Part shown: one piece after another, positions 1-7,041 of the stretch
How positions within the stretch are numbered: the stretch's first letter is position 1
Layout: each line of letters opens with the position of its first letter
NCBI GenBank assembly: GCA_002403895.1
Contig: DHIQ01000140.1
Coordinates: forward strand, 7,218-34,124
DNA from: Candidatus Neomicrothrix sp. UBA4742
Lineage (GTDB): Bacteria; Actinomycetota; Acidimicrobiia; Acidimicrobiales; Acidimicrobilacustridaceae
Direction: 5' to 3'
DNA: 26,907 bases
The notes under the pieces: generated by a model
The model's database searches: none
The model's input: the letters and a program-made list of their open reading frames with translations, nothing else
What the model was told of the DNA's origin: nothing
Made by a program: the position numbers and the translations under genes

Positions 1-987
1 GTGCTGGATCCAGGCGTAGTTGGCGTTCCGGTCCGGAGGCTCGCCATAAGTCCAGCGAGCGTCCCCGGCGACCGAGGCGGCGCCCCACTGCCTCATGTTG
101 AAGGGGGGATTCGCCAATACGAAGTCCGCCCGGACACCGGGGAACAGGTCGTTCAGCAGGGAGTCGCCCAGCTTGACCTCGCCCGAGATGCCGTGGATGG
201 CCAGGTTCATCTTGGCGATTCGCCATGTCGCCTGGTTGTTCTCCTGCCCGAGGATGGAGATCTGACGGGGCCTGCCCCCGTGGGCCTTCACGAACTCGGC
301 CGATTGAATAAAGAGGCCGCCGGACCCACAGGCGGGATCCAGGACCCTGCCCTCGAGCGGCTCGAGCATCTCGACCAGCAGCCGGGTTACCGACCGGGGC
401 GTGTAGAACTCGCCACCTCGGTGACCCTCGGCACGGGCGAACTCCCGGATGAAGTACTCGTACGTCCGGCCGAGGACATCGCGGGCCTGGTCGGGGTCGT
501 CACCGAACCCGATCTTCGCGATCGTCTCCACGAGCGAGCCAAGCTTGGCCGGCTGGATCGGCGCCCGGGCGTAGATCTTCGGGAGCACCCCGCGGAGCTG
601 CTCGGGGTTGTCGCGCTCGATCGCATCGAGCGCCTTGTCCAGGCGCTCCCCGATGTCCGGGAGCGACGCCGCGGCGAGCAGGGCATCCCACCGTGCCTCC
701 CCGGGAACCCAGAAGACATTCTCCGAGATGTACTCATCGCGATCCTCGAGGATCCCGGCGCGCTCCGCGGTGTCCTCGGTGAAGTAGTCCTCGTTCGCCG
801 GGTCCCGCGTGGCCTCTTCGAGTACGGCTCGCCGTCGCTCGAACGAGTCGGAGATGTACTTCAGGAACAGCAGCCCGAGGACAAGGTGCTTGTACTCGGC
901 CGACTCGACGCTACCCCGCATCCGGTCGGCAGCCTCGAATAGCTCCCTGGCGAACGGCAGATCGCTGTTCGCACCCGTTTGCGCCAA
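1..987 (-). CDS. hsdM: Type I restriction-modification methyltransferase subunit HsdM, N-terminal part
   Basis: This is the N-terminal 329 codons of an N6-adenine DNA methyltransferase of the HsdM type; it runs off the left edge. The N-terminal helical HsdM domain spans roughly residues 10-150, with the typical LVLGLLFLKYISDSF core. The SAM-binding motif I DPACGSGG follows a region carrying the FYTPR element, and the catalytic NPPFN motif lies near residue 300. The start is the TTG at 987-985. It is preceded at a few bases by a strong GGGAGGAG ribosome-binding site, and no ATG or GTG start is available in frame upstream. It follows cas1 on the same strand after a 66-bp gap, so it may be cotranscribed. 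HsdS and HsdR would be expected to the left. It methylates the specificity sequence and acts with HsdS and HsdR in defence; here it may be element cargo. Confidence 0.92.
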   Translation of the reverse strand, partial: MAQTGANSDLPFARELFEAADRMRGSVESAEYKHLVLGLLFLKYISDSFERRRAVLEEATRDPANEDYFTEDTAERAGILEDRDEYISENVFWVPGEARWDALLAAASLPDIGERLDKALDAIERDNPEQLRGVLPKIYARAPIQPAKLGSLVETIAKIGFGDDPDQARDVLGRTYEYFIREFARAEGHRGGEFYTPRSVTRLLVEMLEPLEGRVLDPACGSGGLFIQSAEFVKAHGGRPRQISILGQENNQATWRIAKMNLAIHGISGEVKLGDSLLNDLFPGVRADFVLANPPFNMRQWGAASVAGDARWTYGEPPDRNANYAWIQH

Positions 988-1053
988 CGCCTCTCCTCCC
1001 GGTCCTGACCGAGGGTAACCGACGCCGGAGCCCGGAGGCCAGAGATTCCCGGC

Positions 1054-2616
1054 TCAGGTGCTACGGGAAGCCGCAGCGGTCTTCAGCGCTTCCCAGTGCC
1101 CCGGGTGTGGCACCTTCAGCCCACGCCGGATCTCGGAGCAGTACGGCCGCGACAAGCCAGTCACAGCAGCCATGCGCCGTACTGAGATCGCCTGCAACGT
1201 TGGGAGGATCTCCTGCTTGAACACCTCCGGATCAACACGCTCGGCCCCAGCCTCCCTGGATGCTCGCTTCTCGACCAGCCTCCGTAACCGCGCCTGTCGG
1301 AGCTTCTCCTTCGTCTCCGGGCGCTGAAGCGGGTCCCTCCCTTCCTCTCGCATCCTCGCGAGCGCGGCCGGGCCAGCCGGCACGAAGTCCTCGGCGTGCT
1401 CGGCCCGTCGCTCAAGAAGGCAGTCGGCACAGTATCCGCGGGCCGAGGGGGTCCCAAGGACGACTCCACATGCGCGGCATGCTCGCCGGAGCGGGGGGAG
1501 GAGCACGTCCGGAACCCGCCTGGGTCCGCTCCGGACCCGATCCTTGGCTGCCGACCGAGCGGTGTTTGTCAGGAGGTCGGGAACCCTGAGGCTTCGGGAT
1601 CTGGTTCCCTGCGCGAACCACTTGGCGAGGCGCTCGGCCACTGGGCCGAGCTCCCGCGCCCACAGCGGGCTCCACTCAGCGATAGATCGGGCGAGCGAGG
1701 GGCTGACCCACACCTGCCCCTGGCGATCCTCTCGAAAGTCGCGGGCGGCGAAGGTCGTCGTACGGATGAGCTGGAGAACCTGAGTGTCGACGGCGGGGCG
1801 GCACACCTCGAGCAGGTCCACGGCAAGGCTGTCCCGGCGAGTGTCCGCGTGCAGGACACCGAGCGCACTATCAAGCCCGATCTTCGCGCAGGCGATCACC
1901 GCCTCGGCCTGAGCTGAGCCGTACGTGATGTTCAGGAGCGCCTGGCCGGGCGTTGCGGCCCGCCTCGGGCTCGAGGTCAGGGGCGACGACCGCGATCCCA
2001 GCCTCAGCCAGTGGGCCGGCACCCCGGGCAGATCTTTCCGGGCGAAGGTGAGCGGCTCGGGAGCCAGCGCTGCCCAATAGGCTCCCGCTCCCTCCGCCTC
2101 GACCCGCATCAGCTCGGCGGAGTCCTTGCATCCGGGCACGCTCGAGATCGCCCCGTCGATTGCCGCCCGAGCCTCCTCCGTCGCTTCTACGCGAGCGAGG
2201 ACGCTCCGCTGGCCGCCGAGCTTCTCCATCACGATGCCTTGCGCAGCCTTCAGGGCGACGCCGTTGGTGACCGATAGAGCCTGAGCCCTGCGGAGCCGTC
2301 CGTCGTCGTTGCCCCAGGGAGCAGAGATCAAGAGGATCTCGCCGTCATGGTCGAGATGGACGAACGACGCGCCGACATCTCGGAGCCAGCCGAGCGCGGC
2401 GAGCGAGATGGTGCCGGCCCGGCCGATCACGACGAGGCGCTTGAGCCCGGAGGTGGCCCGGAACAACATGGCGTCTCGGCGCCTCGGGCCGTGGCCCTCG
2501 GTGACGATCAGCCGGTGACGCTCGACTTTGATTCCAACCCCCCAGCCGGAGACGGCGAGGACTCCGGATCGGGAGGGACGAAGCGGCTGTGGAGCCGCGG
2601 TACTCTGAGCCTGCAT
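1054..2616 (-). CDS. cas1: Solo Cas1 integrase (casposase-like) with C-terminal zinc ribbon and HTH
   Basis: This 520-residue protein is a Cas1 endonuclease/integrase. The N-terminal beta-rich domain spans about 20-110. The helical catalytic domain contains the metal-binding triad: Glu173 in EAEGAGAYW, His256 in GVLHADTRRDSL and Glu270 in VDLLEVCRP, with Asp267 beside it. After a linker rich in basic residues come four cysteines (C380, C383, C396, C399) that form a zinc ribbon, then a basic helical stretch and an HTH at about 478-511 (LSRPYCSEIRRG). Ordinary CRISPR Cas1 is about 300-340 residues and lacks this tail; casposases carry extra C-terminal DNA-binding domains. No cas2 or CRISPR array is nearby. 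The start is set by a GGAAGGAGG ribosome-binding site 8 bases upstream. It lies 57 bp after the upstream gene and before hsdM. The expected role is integration of the element's ends; a CRISPR-adaptation role is unlikely here. Confidence 0.9.
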   Translation of the reverse strand: MQAQSTAAPQPLRPSRSGVLAVSGWGVGIKVERHRLIVTEGHGPRRRDAMLFRATSGLKRLVVIGRAGTISLAALGWLRDVGASFVHLDHDGEILLISAPWGNDDGRLRRAQALSVTNGVALKAAQGIVMEKLGGQRSVLARVEATEEARAAIDGAISSVPGCKDSAELMRVEAEGAGAYWAALAPEPLTFARKDLPGVPAHWLRLGSRSSPLTSSPRRAATPGQALLNITYGSAQAEAVIACAKIGLDSALGVLHADTRRDSLAVDLLEVCRPAVDTQVLQLIRTTTFAARDFREDRQGQVWVSPSLARSIAEWSPLWARELGPVAERLAKWFAQGTRSRSLRVPDLLTNTARSAAKDRVRSGPRRVPDVLLPPLRRACRACGVVLGTPSARGYCADCLLERRAEHAEDFVPAGPAALARMREEGRDPLQRPETKEKLRQARLRRLVEKRASREAGAERVDPEVFKQEILPTLQAISVRRMAAVTGLSRPYCSEIRRGLKVPHPGHWEALKTAAASRST

Positions 2617-2673
2617 GGGAAGGTCCTCCTTCCTGTGCCATGCCCCCGGGCGGTTCCAGCGCCGCGGGGGCTC

Positions 2674-3519
2674 TCATCGCGAGTCGTTCGGGGCCGGAGC
2701 CTCCTCTCTCCGGTACTCGATCAGCGCGAGCCTTGCCACAAGAGCCGCGACGCATGCCAATGCCACGGCCTTTCGTCTTCTCGGAGCGACCTCCTCGATG
2801 ACATCTCCAGGCGAGAAGGGCATTTCTTCGAGTGCCCGGCTTCGGGCCAGCTCTAGGTCGGCCACCGATGACTGCTTGAGCAGGAGTGTCAGCTTCCGAG
2901 GTGTGAGGACAATCCTGAAGACCTGGTCGACCTTGGCTGCGGCCTCTGGGTCGTTCGCCCACGCCTCACCTAGGCCGGTGGCCCGCACGATCTCGGGCAC
3001 GAAACCATGACCCAGATCCTCGACTTGAGCCTGCAGGGTCTCGCCGTACTGGAGGGCGACCACATCGCTCATGGCCGCCTCCGGATCCGCATCATTAGCC
3101 CGCACCATCTGGCGGAACACCACCCCCGCGTTGCTTCGGTCCTTCCGAGCTTTTGTGGCCGCAGCTTCTGCCGCTTTCCATGGATCTCCCCTGGGCGGAT
3201 CCCCAACCCAGGTGCACTTCCCGATCGCCCCCTTGAGGGTCTCCTCGGGGAGGGGGTAGCCGTCGATGAACAGGAACACCGTCGCCAGGGGGACTGACCG
3301 TAGAAGACGCAAGAGGCGCTGGAATCTCGCGACGACGGCGGCCGCCTCAGGGTCGTAGAACGACTCAGATCCGTGCCGGCCCAAGAACCGACGCCGGGAG
3401 CGGATCACGCCGTACTCCTCTCGGATCTTTTGGACCTGCCGAGGGGAGACGAGGATGCCGTTCGCCCGTACCTGATCGGCCAGTTCAATGTCCGCCCCGC
3501 TGGGGCTCCCTCGTGGCAT
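2674..3519 (-). CDS. Uncharacterised protein with N-terminal MerR/winged-HTH-like region
   Basis: I do not recognise a named family. The 281-residue protein has an N-terminal region (about 10-75) that looks like a winged HTH of MerR or excisionase type: a helix with VSPRQVQKIREEYGVI, a basic wing RSRRRFLGRHGSES, then FYDPEAAAVVARFQRLL. The middle is alpha-helical and acidic. The C-terminus has a hydrophobic stretch (ALACVAALVARLALI) that could be one helix buried in the fold or a weak membrane segment. The chosen ATG at 3519 lies exactly where a promoter with TTGGCG and TATCAT boxes would begin transcription, so the message is probably leaderless; a longer form from 3555 is possible. It is the first gene of the minus-strand operon with cas1, so a role as regulator or DNA-binding partner of the integrase is a reasonable guess. 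Confidence 0.72.
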   Translation of the reverse strand: MPRGSPSGADIELADQVRANGILVSPRQVQKIREEYGVIRSRRRFLGRHGSESFYDPEAAAVVARFQRLLRLLRSVPLATVFLFIDGYPLPEETLKGAIGKCTWVGDPPRGDPWKAAEAAATKARKDRSNAGVVFRQMVRANDADPEAAMSDVVALQYGETLQAQVEDLGHGFVPEIVRATGLGEAWANDPEAAAKVDQVFRIVLTPRKLTLLLKQSSVADLELARSRALEEMPFSPGDVIEEVAPRRRKAVALACVAALVARLALIEYRREEAPAPNDSR

Positions 3520-3526
3520 CGCCACG

Positions 3527-3555
3527 ATGATAGAACCCCCCGGCTCATGCGCCAA
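3527..3555 (-). promoter_or_regulatory. Sigma-70-type promoter for the cas1 operon
   Basis: Read on the minus strand, a TTGGCG box (3555-3550) is followed after 17 bases by TATCAT (3532-3527). The ATG of the downstream gene begins 7 bases after the second box, the usual distance to the transcription start, which suggests a leaderless message. The region lies between the two divergent operons and would be the natural operator site for the ribbon-helix-helix protein on the other strand. Confidence 0.5.
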
Positions 3556-3589
3556 CCTGGGGTGTTGTCTTTCCTATTCTGTCGGCGAG

Positions 3590-3805
3590 ATGACGGAGGA
3601 ACGGAAGGTAGCTGTTCGGATCGGGCTCCCCGCGCGGGTGGCCCGCGATCTGTTGAGCGAGGCGGAGCTGCTCGGAACCACGAGGAGTGACCTTCTCGAG
3701 GCCGCCGCGCTCCAGTACCTGAAGGCGATCAGGTCAGCACGGGAGGGCATTCGGCGCCAGGCGCGGCATCGGCTTGAGCGGGAGCGCCCGGAGGGGTCGA
3801 CGTGA
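3590..3805 (+). CDS. Ribbon-helix-helix DNA-binding protein
   Basis: This small 71-residue protein has the pattern of a CopG/Arc-type ribbon-helix-helix domain. A short beta strand (KVAVRIGLP) is followed by helix A (ARVARDLLSEAELLG), a TTRSDLLE turn and helix B. The C-terminal third is strongly basic. Such proteins bind operator DNA as dimers and often repress their own operon. The ATG at 3590 is chosen because the strand begins at once after it; the longer in-frame upstream codons have no family likeness. A TATTCT sequence ends 9 bases before the ATG, so the transcript may be nearly leaderless. It is the first gene of the plus-strand operon and its stop overlaps the GTG of the next gene. 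It is the likely regulator of the divergent promoters. Confidence 0.78.
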   Translation: MTEERKVAVRIGLPARVARDLLSEAELLGTTRSDLLEAAALQYLKAIRSAREGIRRQARHRLERERPEGST

Positions 3806-5058
3806 GCCAACAGGCTCGCCCCCGACCAGCGGGGTCGGGGGCGATGAGGACCCGGGCTGCCAAACCTCAGGCCGACGTCATGTTCCGTCGGAGGTCCGAC
3901 GGTGGCAACTCGCCCTACCAACTGCTCCCGGACCTCTCCGCGGCCGAGTACGAGGCACTGAAGGCCGACGTCGCGGCCCGTGGCGTCCTCGTCCCCATCG
4001 AGAGGGACGAGGAGGGCCGGACGCTTGACGGCCACCACCGGGAGCGGATCTGCGGGGAGCTCGGCATCACGGACTACCCGGTCATCGTGCGGACGGGTCT
4101 CAGCGAACAGGCGAAGGTCGAGCACCTCCTGAAGGTCAACCTGCTTCGCCGGCATCTCGGCCAGGTGGCATGGGCCCAGGCGTTCCGCCGGCTGGCCGAA
4201 AGCAGGGGCGCGACCCTCGGCAGCCGCGGGGGCCCCGCCGGAAACCGTCGCACGGTGGAACAGTTAGCCGCCGAGCTCGGGGTCGACCGGAGCACCGCCT
4301 TCCGCCGGCTCGGTTTGGCTGACAAGCTCGCACCTCACGCTGACCTCGCCGCCAAGGTCGATGCCGGCGAGATGGAGCCGAAGCGGGCGCTTGAAGTCGT
4401 CCGCACGCGAGATGCGGAAGCCCGTCCTGAGCCTCCCGCCTCCGCCATCCCCGCGACCGCGGACTGCCGCCTCGGCGACTTCCGCGAGGTGCTTGCGGAC
4501 GTGGAGAACGGGAGCGTCGATCTCATCTACACAGATCCTCCCTACCTCGGCTCGACCATGGCCATCTACGAGGACCTCGGGTCTTTCGCGGCCCGCGTCC
4601 TGAAGCCGGATGGGCTGCTCCTGTGCGAGGTCGGGACGATGTTCCTGCCCGAGGCCATCCGCCTCCTCGAGCAACACCTCCGCTACCACTGGTGCATCGG
4701 GCTCGTCCTCCCCGGGAAGCGAGCGCGCGTCCACGCCCGTCATGTCGTCAATGGCTGGCGACCCGTCCTCGCCTTCGCCCGAACGGACGGTGAACCGAGG
4801 CGGTGGCTCTATGACCTGTTCACGGTCCCAGACCCACCGACCAAGGCATGGCACCCCTGGGAGAAGGCGGTCGCCCCCGCCCGCTACTACATCGACAAGC
4901 TCACCGACCCCGGCGACCTTGTGGTCGACCCGTTCCTCGGCTCTGGCACGAACGCGATCGCCGCGGTCTCTCTCGGCCGGCGGTTCGTGGGCTGCGACAT
5001 CGACCCCAAGGCCATGCACGCCACCCGGGTCCGGCTCGCCGAGGGAGTCGAGTCGTGA
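3802..5058 (+). CDS. ParB-domain / DNA (N4/N6) methyltransferase fusion
   Basis: This 418-residue protein fuses two modules. Residues about 38-110 form a ParB/Sulfiredoxin-like N-domain with the LDGHHRERI box at 75-83. A helix-turn-helix follows at about 150-170 (LAAELGVDRSTAFRRLG). Residues about 220-415 form an amino-methyltransferase in which the catalytic DPPY motif (245-248) precedes the SAM-binding DPFLGSGT motif (376-383), the order seen in the beta group of DNA methylases. The start is GTG at 3802, overlapping the previous stop as GTGA; an ATG at 3844 is an alternative. ParB-methylase fusions are common on phages and plasmids, where they modify element DNA, and methylases are known casposon cargo. 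Whether the ParB domain uses CTP or binds DNA cannot be told from sequence alone. Confidence 0.9.
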   Translation: MSQQARPRPAGSGAMRTRAAKPQADVMFRRRSDGGNSPYQLLPDLSAAEYEALKADVAARGVLVPIERDEEGRTLDGHHRERICGELGITDYPVIVRTGLSEQAKVEHLLKVNLLRRHLGQVAWAQAFRRLAESRGATLGSRGGPAGNRRTVEQLAAELGVDRSTAFRRLGLADKLAPHADLAAKVDAGEMEPKRALEVVRTRDAEARPEPPASAIPATADCRLGDFREVLADVENGSVDLIYTDPPYLGSTMAIYEDLGSFAARVLKPDGLLLCEVGTMFLPEAIRLLEQHLRYHWCIGLVLPGKRARVHARHVVNGWRPVLAFARTDGEPRRWLYDLFTVPDPPTKAWHPWEKAVAPARYYIDKLTDPGDLVVDPFLGSGTNAIAAVSLGRRFVGCDIDPKAMHATRVRLAEGVES

Positions 5059-6119
5059 GCCGCTTCCGGGTTACCGATGCTCCGGGCCTCGCCCTCGAGC
5101 TGGCTCTGGGGGGGCCGCCGTCGTGGCTGATCCGGGGCCTATGGCCAGCGGACGCCTACGGGGTCCTGGGAGCCGAGGACAAGGCCGGCAAGACGTGGGC
5201 GGTCCTCGACCTGGCCGTCTCCGTGGCGACCGGGACCAGGTGGCTCGATCACTTCGAGGTCGAGGGCGGTCCGGTACTTGCCTTTCTCGGCGAGGGCGGG
5301 CCGCGGAACATCGTCCGGCGCCTGGAGGCCATCGCCGCCAACCGGAAGGCGTCCATGGACGACCTGGCCGACCTCCGGCTGGCTCCGGCCGTTCCGGTCC
5401 TGTCCTCCGCTCCCGACCTCGCCGACGTCCGGGCGGAGTTGGAAGACCATCCGGCTCGCCTGGTAATCATTGAGCCGCTGTACCTGGCCGCGGCCGGCCT
5501 GAAGGGCTCGGACCTCTACGCGATGGGCGAGGCCTTGGGCGAGATCCAGCGGATCTGCGAGGAGGCCCGGGCCGCCCTGGTCATCACCACCCACTGGAAC
5601 AAGACCGGAACCGGAAGCGACCCGTCCCGGTTCACCGGGGTCGGACCGACCGCATGGGGGCGGGTCCTCGGCTCGGCTGCGGTCGAGCGCCGGGCGACCG
5701 AGTCCGACGGGACCTCCGACGTCCTGCTCCACTGGACGTTCCGGGGCGGAGAGATCGCCGACACGGAGTTCCGCCTGCGACGGCGAATCCGGGCACTTGA
5801 CCCGGAGGACCTCGCCTCGCCGTTCTCTTACCAGGTCGAGGTGTCTCCGGTCGCCGAGGGGGAGGCCGGTGCCGCCGGCTCTGAGCTCGGCTGGTCAGCG
5901 CTCCGGGTGCTCGCCGCCCTGGAGGGAGCAGACGGAGAGCCGATCGGGGTCAAGACCATCGGGGATGCCGTGGCCGCTGACGGGCAGGGGAGCCCGCTCC
6001 GCGCCGTGACGATCAAGCGGTCCCTCGACGAGCTGACCCAGGCGGGCAAGGCCGACGGTGGGAACGGGCAGTGGTGGTCGCTGGCCGAGCGAGCGGGCTT
6101 CGCGGATGGGAGCCGGTGA
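5055..6119 (+). CDS. RepA-like AAA ATPase (AAA_25 type, putative replicative helicase)
   Basis: This 354-residue P-loop ATPase of the RecA/RepA class has Walker A within GAEDKAGKT (39-47). The Walker B strand is LVIIEPL (136-142), with Glu where Asp is usual. A sensor-like LVITTHWNKT lies at about 175-184. The last 80 residues (from about 278) look like a winged helix (LRVLAALEGADGEPIGVKTI), as in plasmid and phage RepA/Gp41-type proteins. The GTG start at 5055 overlaps the methyltransferase stop by four bases (GTGA); a longer in-frame reading upstream lies within the methyltransferase gene and is rejected. In an element with its own DNA polymerase, this protein most likely works as a replication helicase or helicase-like loader. 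A DNA-repair (RadA-like) role is less likely. Confidence 0.82.
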   Translation: MSRFRVTDAPGLALELALGGPPSWLIRGLWPADAYGVLGAEDKAGKTWAVLDLAVSVATGTRWLDHFEVEGGPVLAFLGEGGPRNIVRRLEAIAANRKASMDDLADLRLAPAVPVLSSAPDLADVRAELEDHPARLVIIEPLYLAAAGLKGSDLYAMGEALGEIQRICEEARAALVITTHWNKTGTGSDPSRFTGVGPTAWGRVLGSAAVERRATESDGTSDVLLHWTFRGGEIADTEFRLRRRIRALDPEDLASPFSYQVEVSPVAEGEAGAAGSELGWSALRVLAALEGADGEPIGVKTIGDAVAADGQGSPLRAVTIKRSLDELTQAGKADGGNGQWWSLAERAGFADGSR

Positions 6120-6637
6120 TGGCTCGCCGCGACATCACCTCCGTCCAGCGGTACGAGGCCCTCTCTCCGAGGAGCCAGAACGCCTACTCCCGGGTGCTCG
6201 ACGTCGTCGACCTCATGGACGAGCGTCCCGGGCTTTCCCGGACCCGCGCAGCACACCTCGCCCACGTCGACACCCGGACGATCGAGCACTACGCCTCAGG
6301 AGCCTTCGACCGAGAAGGGCGCCGCGTCGAGCTCAAGACGAACGACCGGCTGTACCGCTCGGAGACCATGCCGGCCATCGTCCCGGCCGGCGATCGATCC
6401 CTTAGGGGCGGAGGGGTCATCGACCTCGAGCCCACCACCCGCCGGCAGCGCTCGATCCTCGGGTCCTACTGGAACGACATCCAGAAGGTCGTGGCCGACA
6501 AGGAGAACGTCGATCTCTCCAAGTACGCCCGGGTCTCCGTCCGGGGCCACCGCCTGGAGACCGATCCGGCGCGCATCCGGGAGCGTTACGCGCGGGAGGA
6601 GCTCGACATCATCTCGGAGGTGTCTCCCCGGGTATGA
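6119..6637 (+). CDS. Uncharacterised HTH-containing protein
   Basis: No named family is recognised. The 172-residue protein begins with a helical region containing a likely helix-turn-helix at about 38-62 (SRTRAAHLAHVDTRTIEHYA). A basic stretch follows (GRRVELKTNDRLYRS), then a strand with MPAIVPA. The second half has a helix around SILGSYWNDIQKVVADKE and a basic C-terminal helix. The ATG at 6119 shares bases with the ATPase stop (TGATG), so translation is coupled. It is likely a DNA-binding accessory to replication or transposition, judged by position between the ATPase and the polymerase. Confidence 0.65.
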   Translation: MARRDITSVQRYEALSPRSQNAYSRVLDVVDLMDERPGLSRTRAAHLAHVDTRTIEHYASGAFDREGRRVELKTNDRLYRSETMPAIVPAGDRSLRGGGVIDLEPTTRRQRSILGSYWNDIQKVVADKENVDLSKYARVSVRGHRLETDPARIRERYAREELDIISEVSPRV

Positions 6638-7041
6638 GCAGCGAGCCTATCCCCGAGCCCGGGTGCGGGCGCCCCTGCGAGCGGGTCATCCCCCAGATGC
6701 TGTTCGAGGTCGCCCGGGTGCGGGCCCGAGGGGAGCGGTCGTGCGTTCCGCCCTGCACGTTCTGCCGGGCAGGCAATACGATCGTCCTCGGCCGGGGCAC
6801 GGACCCTTCCCTGTGCTACCGCCATCGGGTGCGGCCTCGGGAGACGCATCACCCGAAGACGGGGCACGTCGGTCCGGAGATCCCTGGGACGGATGCCAAC
6901 GAGCACCGGGTCATCTCGGAGGTCGAGCGGATCTGGGCCCGGGTCTGCGTCCCCGGCCTGTGCTCCGACTGCGCCCTCGGCCTGAACCGGTTCCTGGCCG
7001 TGCGCTTGACGTCTCTCGGGAGCCTTGGCGATGTGGCCTGA
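6634..7041 (+). CDS. Small cysteine-rich, probably zinc-binding protein
   Basis: The 135-residue protein has nine cysteines in zinc-finger-like spacing: C11 and C15, then C37-x3-C41-x2-C44, C61 followed by H64, and C105-x4-C110-x2-C113. Several histidines lie near the middle (THH). No catalytic motif is seen. The ATG overlaps the upstream stop as ATGA, and its own stop lies inside the start of the polymerase gene, so it is translated together with both. Its position just before the polymerase suggests a nucleic-acid-binding or structural partner in replication; I cannot name the family. Confidence 0.65.
   Translation: MSSEPIPEPGCGRPCERVIPQMLFEVARVRARGERSCVPPCTFCRAGNTIVLGRGTDPSLCYRHRVRPRETHHPKTGHVGPEIPGTDANEHRVISEVERIWARVCVPGLCSDCALGLNRFLAVRLTSLGSLGDVA

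Noticed and set aside
1-942. Long open frame on the plus strand opposite hsdM
   Set aside because: It has no family likeness and mirrors the hsdM coding frame, which has clear DPACGSGG and NPPFN motifs.
3844-3846. ATG as start of the ParB-methylase gene
   Set aside because: Possible, but the GTG at 3802 overlaps the preceding stop as in the other junctions of this operon and was preferred.
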